Shown here: positions 9,290 through 16,841 of the stretch, one piece after another | How the letters are laid out: the number at the start of each line of letters is the position of its first letter | How positions within the stretch are numbered: position 1 is the first letter of the stretch | Assembly (NCBI GenBank): GCA_030055525.1 | Contig: JASFYJ010000007.1 | Span: forward strand, 18,750 to 82,749 | Direction: 5' to 3' | Length of the DNA: 64,000 nt | From: Archaeoglobales archaeon | Lineage (GTDB): Archaea > Halobacteriota > Archaeoglobi > Archaeoglobales > Archaeoglobaceae | Program-made: the position numbers and the translations under genes | The notes under the pieces: generated by a model | Seen by the model: the letters and a program-made list of their open reading frames with translations, nothing else | Told to the model about the DNA's origin: nothing | Databases searched by the model: none

Positions 9290-10953
9290 CATTCCACCTC
9301 CTCGTCAATAACCTCATGCAGAGCTTTACCTGGAGGAACCATCGGCAAAACATTTGCATGTTGATCAACTTTAAAGTCGACTATGACCGGATCGTCTATA
9401 TCCTTTAATTCTCTAAGAACATCTTCTACTTCACTTGGTTTTTCAACTGTCATCCCTACAGCTCCAAAACCCTGAGCAATTTTTTCAAAACTGTGTTCTC
9501 TGCATCCGATGCATGTAGCAGAGTATCTTTCTCTGTAAAAAAGTTGCTGCCACTGTCTAACCATTCCTAGGAACCCATTGTTCAGTATGAAAACTCTAAC
9601 TGGCAAAGAATAATAAACGCAAGTTGCGATTTCTTGGATGTTCATAAAAAAGCTGCCATCCCCAGCTATGTCTATCACCGTCTTGTTAGGGTAGGCAACT
9701 TGAGCTCCTATCGCCGCTGGAAAACCAAAACCCATTGTTCCCAGACCTCCACTTGTGATAAACTGTCTAGGATATTTGACTTTAAAATACTGGGCAGCCC
9801 ACATCTGATTTTGTCCAACCTCGGTAGTTATTATTGCATCAGGATAAATTTCACAGACTTTTTCCACCACATACTGCGGCTTGAAACCATCCTTTTTGTA
9901 CCTCAACGGATATTTTCTTCTTAGCTCGTTAATCTTATCTTCCCACTCTTTTCTGCGCTTGTATTTAATGTAGCTTATAAGTTTTGAAAGGACCCTCTTT
10001 GCATCCCCAACGATTGGAACGTCAACTCTTACGTTTTTGCCGATCTCTGCGGGATCTATGTCGATGTGTATTATTTTAGCGTTCGGCGCAAATTCTGAAA
10101 CCTTACCTGTGCTCCTATCGCTGAATCTGCATCCGATGGCAATTACTAAATCACTTTCTTGAACCGCATAATTTGCATATTTTGAGCCATGCATACCTAT
10201 AAATCCCAGACATAGTGGATGAGCTTCTGGAATTGCACCTTTTCCAAGTAGAGTTGTTACAACAAAAGCAGGGATAAGTTCAGCAAGTTTTAAAAGTTCT
10301 TCTGAAGCATTAGACCACTTAACTCCACCACCTGCTAAAATTATAGGTCTTTCCGACTTCATGATAAGTTCTGCAGCCTTCTCTATTTGCTTTATGTGCC
10401 CTTCATAACTTGGCTTGTAACCCTCCAGAACCACTTTCTTTGGATAGTTGTACTCTATATCTGCAGCTGTAACGTTCTTTGGCAGATCAACTAGCACCGG
10501 CCCAGGACGGCCAGTTGAAGCTATGTAGAATGCTTCTTTAACTACAGACAGCAATTTTTTAGGATCTGTAACTAGATAGTTATGTTTCGTTATCGGCATC
10601 GTTATTCCGGTTATATCTGCCTCCTGAAAAGCATCGTTTCCAATCAAATTTGTTGAAACTTGGCCGGTGAAAACAACGATTGGTGAAGAATCCATGTATG
10701 CTGTAGCTATCCCTGTAACAGTGTTCGTTGCTCCAGGCCCTGAAGTGGCCATGGCAACGCCAACCCTCCCAGTTGCTCTTGCATATCCATCCGCAGCATG
10801 CACAGCAGCCTGTTCGTGTCTTACAGTAATGTGAGCTACTCCTGCATCATAAAGAGCATCGTAAACTTCCAAAATCGCTCCTCCGGGTAATCCAAAAATG
10901 ACTTCAACACCCTCTTCAACAAGGGCCTTCGCAAGAGCATTTGCAGCACGCAT
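9289..10953 (-). CDS. ilvB: Acetolactate synthase catalytic (large) subunit
   Basis: A thiamine-diphosphate enzyme that condenses two pyruvates (or pyruvate and 2-oxobutyrate), the first step of valine, leucine and isoleucine synthesis. It has 554 residues. The motif FGLPGGAILEVYDAL near the N terminus carries the activating Glu region (RHEQAAVHAADGYARATG), and DIAGDGSFFMNIQEIAT near residue 435 is the ThDP/Mg motif. GAGGTGGTG precedes the ATG at 10953. A TTTTTTAAACT box (about 11037-11047) would place the transcript start some 55-60 nt upstream of the gene, giving a short leader unlike the many leaderless genes here. Confidence 0.96.
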   Translation of the reverse strand: MRAANALAKALVEEGVEVIFGLPGGAILEVYDALYDAGVAHITVRHEQAAVHAADGYARATGRVGVAMATSGPGATNTVTGIATAYMDSSPIVVFTGQVSTNLIGNDAFQEADITGITMPITKHNYLVTDPKKLLSVVKEAFYIASTGRPGPVLVDLPKNVTAADIEYNYPKKVVLEGYKPSYEGHIKQIEKAAELIMKSERPIILAGGGVKWSNASEELLKLAELIPAFVVTTLLGKGAIPEAHPLCLGFIGMHGSKYANYAVQESDLVIAIGCRFSDRSTGKVSEFAPNAKIIHIDIDPAEIGKNVRVDVPIVGDAKRVLSKLISYIKYKRRKEWEDKINELRRKYPLRYKKDGFKPQYVVEKVCEIYPDAIITTEVGQNQMWAAQYFKVKYPRQFITSGGLGTMGFGFPAAIGAQVAYPNKTVIDIAGDGSFFMNIQEIATCVYYSLPVRVFILNNGFLGMVRQWQQLFYRERYSATCIGCREHSFEKIAQGFGAVGMTVEKPSEVEDVLRELKDIDDPVIVDFKVDQHANVLPMVPPGKALHEVIDEEVE

Positions 10954-11098
10954 AGCACCACCTCAGTGTGAAATTAGAAAAGTACTACTACTCCAAGCAA
11001 CAAAGATACAAACATTGAAGTCAAAAGAGCGTGTTAGTTTAAAAAACTTTTCGTTAAGCTGAAAGAAAATTTTTTAAAAATTCTTCAAAAGAGTGTAG

Positions 11099-12019
11099 AT
11101 GGAGCTTGAAGTTATCATCTCGTTTGCGGTCTTCTTCGTTGGTATAGGCTTTGTAGTTAAAGGTAGCGACCTTTTTGTTGCAGCAGCTACAAGAGTTGCA
11201 AAAGGGCTGAGAGTTAGCGAGTTCATAATAGCCTTGGTGTTGGCAAGCATAGCTACAACACTTCCAGAAATTACAACTTCTGTAATCGCATCCTTCTATG
11301 GAAACAGTGGAATAGCCTTGGGAAATGCCGTAGGAAGCGTACTTGTTAATATCGCCTTGATTTTAGGTTTGTGCGCTTTAATAATGCCCCTGAAGGTAGA
11401 TGATGTAGCCTGGAAGAATTCGATATTCTTAGCTTTTACAACTCTTTATGCCTGGATTCTAATGCTGGATTTTGAAATTTCGAGGTTAGAGGGGTTTACG
11501 CTTGTTTTGGTATATTTTCTCTACCTCTACTACCTCTACAAAAAGCATGTAAGTTTCGGAAGATTTGAACCACAAGGTAAAGTAAAAAGAGACGTTCTGT
11601 TGCTTTTTGGTAGCGGATTATTTATAGTTTTTGGAGCAAGAATAGTAGTTAGCAGTGCTGTCGAAATTGCAGCAAATTTTGGAGTGAGTGAGGCGGTGAT
11701 AGGGCTAACCTTAGTGGCCATCGGAACTTCTCTACCGGAGCTCGCCAATTCCCTTGTAGCAACGCTGAAAAAAGTTCACAACATAAGTGTGGGTAATATA
11801 ATTGGAGCATGCATAATAAACGTTCTTGTGGTAATTGGCCTAGCATCACTTGTAAAACCAGTCAGCGTAGATCCGGGCATCTTCAGTTTTTCTACACCTC
11901 TAGCCATACTTCTGACCATAATTTTAACAATTTCGCTGAAAAAAGATAATATAGTTGGCAGAAAAACAGCCACGACATTTTTAGTTCTTTATGCAATATT
12001 TATATATTTACAAATCTAG
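11099..12019 (+). CDS. Sodium/calcium exchanger family membrane protein (CaCA)
   Basis: A 306-residue membrane antiporter made of two inverted halves of about five helices. The two alpha repeats are recognisable: ATTLPEITTSVIA with GNAVGSVLVNIALILGL in the first half, and GLTLVAIGTSLPELANSL with GNIIGACIINVLVVIGL in the second. The first repeat has TTLPE where the second has TSLPE. Family members exchange Ca2+ or other divalent ions for Na+ or H+. An A/T-rich box (about 11066-11082) lies about 25 nt upstream of the ATG with no leader. It is convergent with trpB2, with a 6-nt gap. Confidence 0.9.
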   Translation: MELEVIISFAVFFVGIGFVVKGSDLFVAAATRVAKGLRVSEFIIALVLASIATTLPEITTSVIASFYGNSGIALGNAVGSVLVNIALILGLCALIMPLKVDDVAWKNSIFLAFTTLYAWILMLDFEISRLEGFTLVLVYFLYLYYLYKKHVSFGRFEPQGKVKRDVLLLFGSGLFIVFGARIVVSSAVEIAANFGVSEAVIGLTLVAIGTSLPELANSLVATLKKVHNISVGNIIGACIINVLVVIGLASLVKPVSVDPGIFSFSTPLAILLTIILTISLKKDNIVGRKTATTFLVLYAIFIYLQI

Positions 12020-12025
12020 AAAAAA

Positions 12026-13312
12026 TTAAGTGTCAGGTAGTGAGCCTCTCAAAAACTCATCGTAAGCTTTTAAATCAAAGTAACCATGACCGCTCAAGTT
12101 GAAGGCTATGACCCTTTCTTCCTCTTTCGACTTTAGAGCCTCATCTATTGCCACTCTTATTGCATGTGCAGACTCTGGAGCCGGGAGTATCCCTTCTGTT
12201 CTTGCAAACAGAACTGCGGCATCAAAAACCTCTCTCTGCCCAACAGCCCTTGCTTCTACAACTCCTTTTTTGACTAACAAACTCAAAGATGGTGCACAGC
12301 CATGATATCTAAGCCCACCGGCATGTATCGGTGGCGGTATGAAGTCGTGGCCTAAAGTGTACATCTTCAAAAGCGGTGTTAGGCCTGCTGTATCGCCATA
12401 GTCATATTCGTAAATTCCTTTCGTCATACTTGGACAAGCTTTTGGTTCTACAGCTAGGAGTTTTATGTTTTCCTTTTCTGCATCTTTGACGAATGGATAA
12501 CAGAAACCTGCAAAATTACTACCACCACCAACGCATCCGATCATTATATCAGGCTTCTCATCTATGATCTCGAACTGCTTTTTCACTTCTAAACCTACGA
12601 TAGTTTGATGAAGCAGTACATGATTTAGAACGCTGCCTAAACTATACTTTGTATTTTCGGATTTTACCGCTGTTTCAACCGCTTCGCTTATAGCTATACC
12701 CAAGCTCCCTGGACATTTTGGATCCTTCTCTAGTATTTTTCTTCCACTTTCTGTTAAATTGCTTGGAGATGGGATAACCTGAGCCCCCCAAGTTTCCATC
12801 ATTATCCTTCGATATGGTTTTTGTTCGTAGCTCGATCTAACCATGTAAACCTTGCATTTTAAATCAAAAAGTTTAGTTGCAAATGCTAAAGCAGAACCCC
12901 ATTGACCAGCTCCCGTTTCCGTTGTAAGTGTCTCAACTCCCTCTTTCATGTTGTAGTAAGCTTGAGCAATTGCTGTATTTGGTTTGTGGCTTCCAGGAGG
13001 GCTTACACCTTCGTACTTGTAGTAGATCTTAGCCTTTGTTTTCAGAAATTTTTCTAGCCTTCTTGCCCTGTAAAGCGGCGTTGGGCGATAGTAGCTGTAT
13101 ACCTCCAAAACTTCGTCGGGTATTCTTATCCACCTATCTTCACTTACTTCTTGCTTTATTAAAGACTTGGGGAAAATTTTTTCGAGCTCTTGCGGTTTTA
13201 CCGGTTCTTTGGTGACTGGATTTAGAGGTGGCGGAAGTTTTTCTGGAAGATCCGGTAGTATGTTATACCACCTTTTGGGCATCGCTTCATCATTTAGTAT
13301 ATTTTTTGTCAT
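12026..13312 (-). CDS. trpB2: Tryptophan synthase beta chain, TrpB2 type
   Basis: A PLP enzyme that joins indole and serine. At 428 residues, with the N-terminal insertion after [13 protein letters not shown] and the block SHKPNTA holding the PLP lysine, it belongs to the TrpB2 subgroup rather than TrpB1 (about 390-400 residues). [10 protein letters not shown] contains the catalytic Glu, and [16 protein letters not shown] is the phosphate loop. No trpA or other trp gene is adjacent, so it may act alone or salvage indole. CTTATATTA (about 13333-13342) on the minus strand lies about 25 nt before the ATG, suggesting a leaderless message. An internal Met at residue 11 is a less likely start. Confidence 0.93.
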   Translation of the reverse strand: MTKNILNDEAMPKRWYNILPDLPEKLPPPLNPVTKEPVKPQELEKIFPKSLIKQEVSEDRWIRIPDEVLEVYSYYRPTPLYRARRLEKFLKTKAKIYYKYEGVSPPGSHKPNTAIAQAYYNMKEGVETLTTETGAGQWGSALAFATKLFDLKCKVYMVRSSYEQKPYRRIMMETWGAQVIPSPSNLTESGRKILEKDPKCPGSLGIAISEAVETAVKSENTKYSLGSVLNHVLLHQTIVGLEVKKQFEIIDEKPDIMIGCVGGGSNFAGFCYPFVKDAEKENIKLLAVEPKACPSMTKGIYEYDYGDTAGLTPLLKMYTLGHDFIPPPIHAGGLRYHGCAPSLSLLVKKGVVEARAVGQREVFDAAVLFARTEGILPAPESAHAIRVAIDEALKSKEEERVIAFNLSGHGYFDLKAYDEFLRGSLPDT

Positions 13313-13422
13313 ATAGTTAGGTGTAGTCCCGTAATATAAGCATTTTCATTTAGTATGGGCATGTTCTTGTTTTGAACGCGAAGATGTACAAGAGTTATAT
13401 GCTGCTATGAAGAAGAAACGCA

Positions 13423-13776
13423 ATGGTATCCTATGTACTGATAATGTTTTGTGATTCCCCATCAAAGTTAAAAGTCGGATCCTTAGGCATCTTGAGTTTC
13501 AAAGATGGGTACTACTATTACGTTGGAAGCGCAAACTGCGGTATGCATAGAATTAAGAGACATTTTAAAAAAGACAAGAAAAAAAGGTGGCACATAGACT
13601 ACATAACTCCAGCGATGCAAATCGTTGGAGCAATAATTTTGAAAGATATAGAATGCAGGGTTGCCGAGAAGTTTAAAGGATTTGAAAGAATAAAAGGTTT
13701 CGGATGTTCAGATTGTAGTTGTGATTCACATCTTTTTTACTCGCAAAATCTTACGCTTGAGTTCTTATCTACATGA
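13423..13776 (+). CDS. DUF123 / Uri-type GIY-YIG nuclease-like protein
   Basis: A 117-residue protein of the DUF123 family, a compact relative of GIY-YIG endonucleases. GYYYYVGSANCGMHRIKRHF is the GIY-YIG-like core with the conserved Arg/His, followed by KKRWHIDYI. The C-terminal CSDCSCDSH cluster could bind metal. The DNA substrate and the role in the cell are not established. A TTATATGC box about 25-30 nt upstream suggests a leaderless message. The 3' end overlaps the convergent OB-fold gene by 40 nt. The gene lies next to single-strand-binding and RNA-repair genes, but on the opposite strand. Confidence 0.82.
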   Translation: MVSYVLIMFCDSPSKLKVGSLGILSFKDGYYYYVGSANCGMHRIKRHFKKDKKKRWHIDYITPAMQIVGAIILKDIECRVAEKFKGFERIKGFGCSDCSCDSHLFYSQNLTLEFLST

Positions 13777-14327
13777 ACTTCCTTCTCTCCCCTCCTACTC
13801 AACTTTACGATCCCGTTTATAATCTCAACACAGCTTCCTATATCTACCTTCATATAAAAATCCTTACAGTTCCACAACACAACCTTAATTCTCCCAGTAG
13901 CATCCGAAAGGTAGATTTCTCGGCCGAATTTCACGTCTCCTATACCACTAACTCTCCCCCTTAAATTGACCCTTTTTTCCGGTACGAGCTTCTCTATAGC
14001 TGTAAATTCAAATCGAACAGAGACGTTATCTACGTCGAAAACTTCTAATCTATTATCCACTATCTTTCCCCTCGCTGATAAAAACATCCCAGGAAGGATC
14101 TCGATTTTTGAAGCTTCTCCCCACAAGGTCACCCTTAAGTTTGAGTCCAGATAGACTGTTTTGATATTTTTCCCACCAAAATTTCCTTCATACACCTTTT
14201 TAACAATCCCTTCGACTTTGCTGCTTACATCTATCTCTCCTAAGGCATATCTTAAAAGCAGGTCTACTATATTGTCATCGATTAGATTTGCAAAATGCCT
14301 TTTTAGTTCTTCTCTACTAGGTATCAT
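13737..14327 (-). CDS. OB-fold nucleic-acid-binding protein (RPA-like)
   Basis: A 196-residue protein with two OB-fold stretches. The first (about residues 32-110) has VTLWGEASKIEILPGMFLSA; the second (about 120-190) has VNLRGRVSGIGDVKFGREIY and IKVVLWN, the RPA pattern for single-stranded DNA binding. No zinc finger is seen, so it is shorter than full archaeal RPA41. The start ATG overlaps the dphB stop by 4 nt, placing it last in the operon rtcB-dphB-OB. It could bind RNA rather than DNA given these neighbours; that is inference. Confidence 0.78.
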   Translation of the reverse strand: MIPSREELKRHFANLIDDNIVDLLLRYALGEIDVSSKVEGIVKKVYEGNFGGKNIKTVYLDSNLRVTLWGEASKIEILPGMFLSARGKIVDNRLEVFDVDNVSVRFEFTAIEKLVPEKRVNLRGRVSGIGDVKFGREIYLSDATGRIKVVLWNCKDFYMKVDIGSCVEIINGIVKLSRRGEKEVHVDKNSSVRFCE

Positions 14328-15076
14328 TTTAAGATCTGCTCCAATTCTTTTGGAGCGTTCGCAAACAGAGAGAGGTACTCGTACTCCACTATGTGCAGCT
14401 TTGGTGCCAGTACAACAATACAGTGAGGCGTTGCTCCAAAGTTGTGATCTCTAATTTTTGAAAGCGTATCGCAGTAAACTTCAGAACTTTCACCAATTCT
14501 AGCTAACCCAACAGCGTAAAAATTCAAAACCCTTGAATCTATAGAAGCAAGAATATCGACTGCTTCACTGATCTGCATGGGTTTTGGATGAAGATCAAGT
14601 AAAAGCAGAGTATGAGCATCGATCTTTCTGTTTGCTTCTATTACATCTAGTGGAGCTCTCGACTTTGTCCAACTAACAGTTGCAGTTTTTCCGAATCTAT
14701 AGCTTTGCAACCCTGTAGCACCGCAAACAGCACTCATTATGCTGGAAGAATGTATTATCTTGCTCTCAACTCCTCTCCTCTTAGCTTCAACCCTTAAAAT
14801 TGAATGCGTTGTTGCTACCATTGGATCTCCCGGTATCAATATGACAATGTTTTTGTTCTTCGCTTCTTCAACAATTTTTATACAATCTTCTTCAAGATCC
14901 TTCCTTTCAAGAACTTCAACTCTTTTTCCAATTTTCTCAGCTATTTCATCTGGGCTTGAAAAAAACAAAGATGTGTAATATTCCACGTACACCTTATCTG
15001 CTTTCTTTGCAGCTTCAAGCCCCCTTATCGAGATGTCTCTGATATCCCAGAGACCGAGACCTACTAAGATCAGCAT
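14324..15076 (-). CDS. dphB: Diphthine synthase
   Basis: An S-adenosylmethionine-dependent methyltransferase that methylates the modified histidine of elongation factor 2 on the way to diphthamide. It has 250 residues. The tetrapyrrole-methylase-like fold opens with MLILVGLGLWDIRDIS, has the GDPMVATTH loop near residue 85, and the archaeal DphB segment SSIMSAVCGATGLQSYRFGK. Its ATG shares one base with the rtcB stop (TGATG), and it overlaps the OB-fold gene downstream, so the three genes form one transcript. Confidence 0.96.
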   Translation of the reverse strand: MLILVGLGLWDIRDISIRGLEAAKKADKVYVEYYTSLFFSSPDEIAEKIGKRVEVLERKDLEEDCIKIVEEAKNKNIVILIPGDPMVATTHSILRVEAKRRGVESKIIHSSSIMSAVCGATGLQSYRFGKTATVSWTKSRAPLDVIEANRKIDAHTLLLLDLHPKPMQISEAVDILASIDSRVLNFYAVGLARIGESSEVYCDTLSKIRDHNFGATPHCIVVLAPKLHIVEYEYLSLFANAPKELEQILK

Positions 15077-16518
15077 CAGCCCTTTGCAACTCCCAAAGGT
15101 ATTAATTTCGCAACTAGCAACGAAATACCCGCTCTGTGAACAACATCAACAACATCATCGCTGCTCTTGTATGCTTCTGGCGCCTCTTCTGCAAGTAAAG
15201 CACCCTCGGTAGCTCTTACATAGATCCCCTTCTGTTCAAGCTTGCTTTTTACAACGTTACCCCTAAGTTTCCTCTTGGCTTCTGCTCTGCTTAAAAGCCT
15301 ACCACTTCCATGACATGTAGAGCCGAAGCTTTCTTCCATAGCCTTCTTAGTCCCAATAAGAACATAACTTGGGGTACCCATACTTCCTGGAATCAAAACA
15401 GGTTGGCCAATATCTCTATACTCAAGCGGTACATCCTGACTTCCAGGACCAAAAGCTCTCGTAGCTCCTTTTCTGTGTACACAAACTTTCATCTTTTTGC
15501 CATCTACTTCATGCTCTTCAAATTTGGCTATGTTGTGAGCGACATCGTAAACCAGATCCATTCCAAGCTCATCTTCCTTCATTCCAAAAACCTTTGAAAA
15601 GGCTTCTCTAGTCCAATGAGTGATTATCTGCCTGTTGCACCAGGCATAGTTCGCGCTTGCAGCCATTCCTGCAAAATAATCTTCACCCTCCCTACTTTTT
15701 ATTGGTGCACATGCAAGTTGCCTATCTGGTAGCTGAATACCATATTTTTTAACAGCTCTATCGAGAATCTCTAGAAAATCCGTACATACCTGGTGCCCCA
15801 ATCCCCTGCTACCGCAGTGGATCATGACTGTGACTGTGCCCTCTTCAAGACCGAGCTTCTTTGCAACTTCTGAATTGTAGACTTTCTCAACATACTGAAC
15901 TTCCAAAAAATGATTTCCGCTACCAAGTGTTCCAAGTTGAGGTCTACCTCTGTCTCTAGCTTTTTTGCTTACAACTTCCCCCCTTGCCCCATCCATCGCT
16001 CCCTCTTCTTCACATCTTTTTAGATCTTTTTCATCTCCATAGCCTTTTTCGATGGCCCATTCTGCTCCGCTAACGAATATTTCGTCCAAATCTTTGTCTG
16101 AAACTCTCAATCTCCCCTCGCTACCAACTCCTGAAGGAACAGCAACGAAAAGCTCATCTATCAGCTTTTTAATATTTTTTCTGACATCTTCAACTTTTAA
16201 GTTGCTCCTTAGCAGTCTTACACCGCAGTTTATGTCGAAACCTACTCCACCAGGGGACACCACACCCTCTTCCATACTAAAAGCTCCAACACCACCGATT
16301 GGAAATCCATAACCAACATGAACGTCAGGCATAACAAGAGATGCTTTTTGAATTCCAGGCATCGTTGCTACATTCGCTGCCTGCTCGACAGCATCTTTTT
16401 CAAGGGCCTGCATAAGCTTTCTGTTTATGTAGAAGTAAGCAGGAACTCTCATTCCAGCTTTGTAACTCTTTGGGAGCTCCCACTTAAAGTCCGTAATCTT
16501 CTTAAGAATGTCTTCCAT
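15076..16518 (-). CDS. rtcB: RNA-splicing ligase RtcB
   Basis: A Mn2+/GTP-dependent ligase that joins 2',3'-cyclic phosphate and 5'-OH RNA ends, needed for tRNA splicing in archaea. GFDINCGVRLL (metal-binding Cys), HCGSRGLGHQV, and STCHGSGRLLSR, which carries the histidine guanylated during catalysis, are all present. The start is set at ATG 16518, giving 480 residues, close to Pyrococcus RtcB (481); the N terminus then aligns as ITDFKWELPK. Upstream in-frame ATG 16536 and TTG 16569 exist. A minus-strand TATTTAAAC box lies at about 16583-16591. No intein is present. Confidence 0.95.
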   Translation of the reverse strand: MEDILKKITDFKWELPKSYKAGMRVPAYFYINRKLMQALEKDAVEQAANVATMPGIQKASLVMPDVHVGYGFPIGGVGAFSMEEGVVSPGGVGFDINCGVRLLRSNLKVEDVRKNIKKLIDELFVAVPSGVGSEGRLRVSDKDLDEIFVSGAEWAIEKGYGDEKDLKRCEEEGAMDGARGEVVSKKARDRGRPQLGTLGSGNHFLEVQYVEKVYNSEVAKKLGLEEGTVTVMIHCGSRGLGHQVCTDFLEILDRAVKKYGIQLPDRQLACAPIKSREGEDYFAGMAASANYAWCNRQIITHWTREAFSKVFGMKEDELGMDLVYDVAHNIAKFEEHEVDGKKMKVCVHRKGATRAFGPGSQDVPLEYRDIGQPVLIPGSMGTPSYVLIGTKKAMEESFGSTCHGSGRLLSRAEAKRKLRGNVVKSKLEQKGIYVRATEGALLAEEAPEAYKSSDDVVDVVHRAGISLLVAKLIPLGVAKG

Positions 16519-16606
16519 GAGTGAAGAGGATTGCATCGACTTAAAGAATTTACCACCCTGAGACTTCAAGATTATTGATCAGTTTAAATACCCCCAGACA
16601 GGGAAA

Positions 16607-16618
16607 GGTTTTATAAAC
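16607..16618 (+). promoter_or_regulatory. TATA box of tRNA-Glu
   Basis: GGTTTTATAAAC is centred 28 nt upstream of the mature tRNA 5' end, with a purine-rich stretch (GGGAAAGG) before it in the BRE position. It lies back to back with the TATTTAAAC box of rtcB about 20 nt away on the other strand. Confidence 0.7.
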
Positions 16619-16640
16619 AAAGCCATCGCAATTTAGACAA

Positions 16641-16715
16641 GCTCCGGTGGTGTAGCCCGGTCAAACATAAGGGACTCTCGATCCCTTGCCCCGGGTTCAA
16701 ATCCCGGCCGGAGCA
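16641..16715 (+). tRNA. tRNA-Glu (CTC)
   Basis: Cloverleaf folded by hand: acceptor stem GCTCCGG/CCGGAGC with discriminator A at 16715, anticodon stem AGGGA/TCCCT enclosing loop CTCTCGA (anticodon CTC, reading GAG), and T stem CCGGG/CCCGG around TTCAAAT. No CCA is encoded and no intron is seen. Confidence 0.96.
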
Positions 16716-16841
16716 CTTAAATTTTTGAAAAGTTTTTGAGTTAACAACAGAATTCGTTTTACATCGTTTTATGAAATTGGTTTTTAAACTCCAACTTTAA
16801 AAAAGAAAGGCTTAAGTGTTTTGAGCTTCGAAAAAATTGTG

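Noticed and set aside
15076-16569. Intein or start at TTG 16569 in rtcB
   Set aside because: The chain length from ATG 16518 matches known archaeal RtcB without insertion, and the TTG extension has no counterpart.
16641-16715. tRNA-Glu as an integration attachment site
   Set aside because: No duplicated 3' tRNA fragment or integrase gene is visible in the window.
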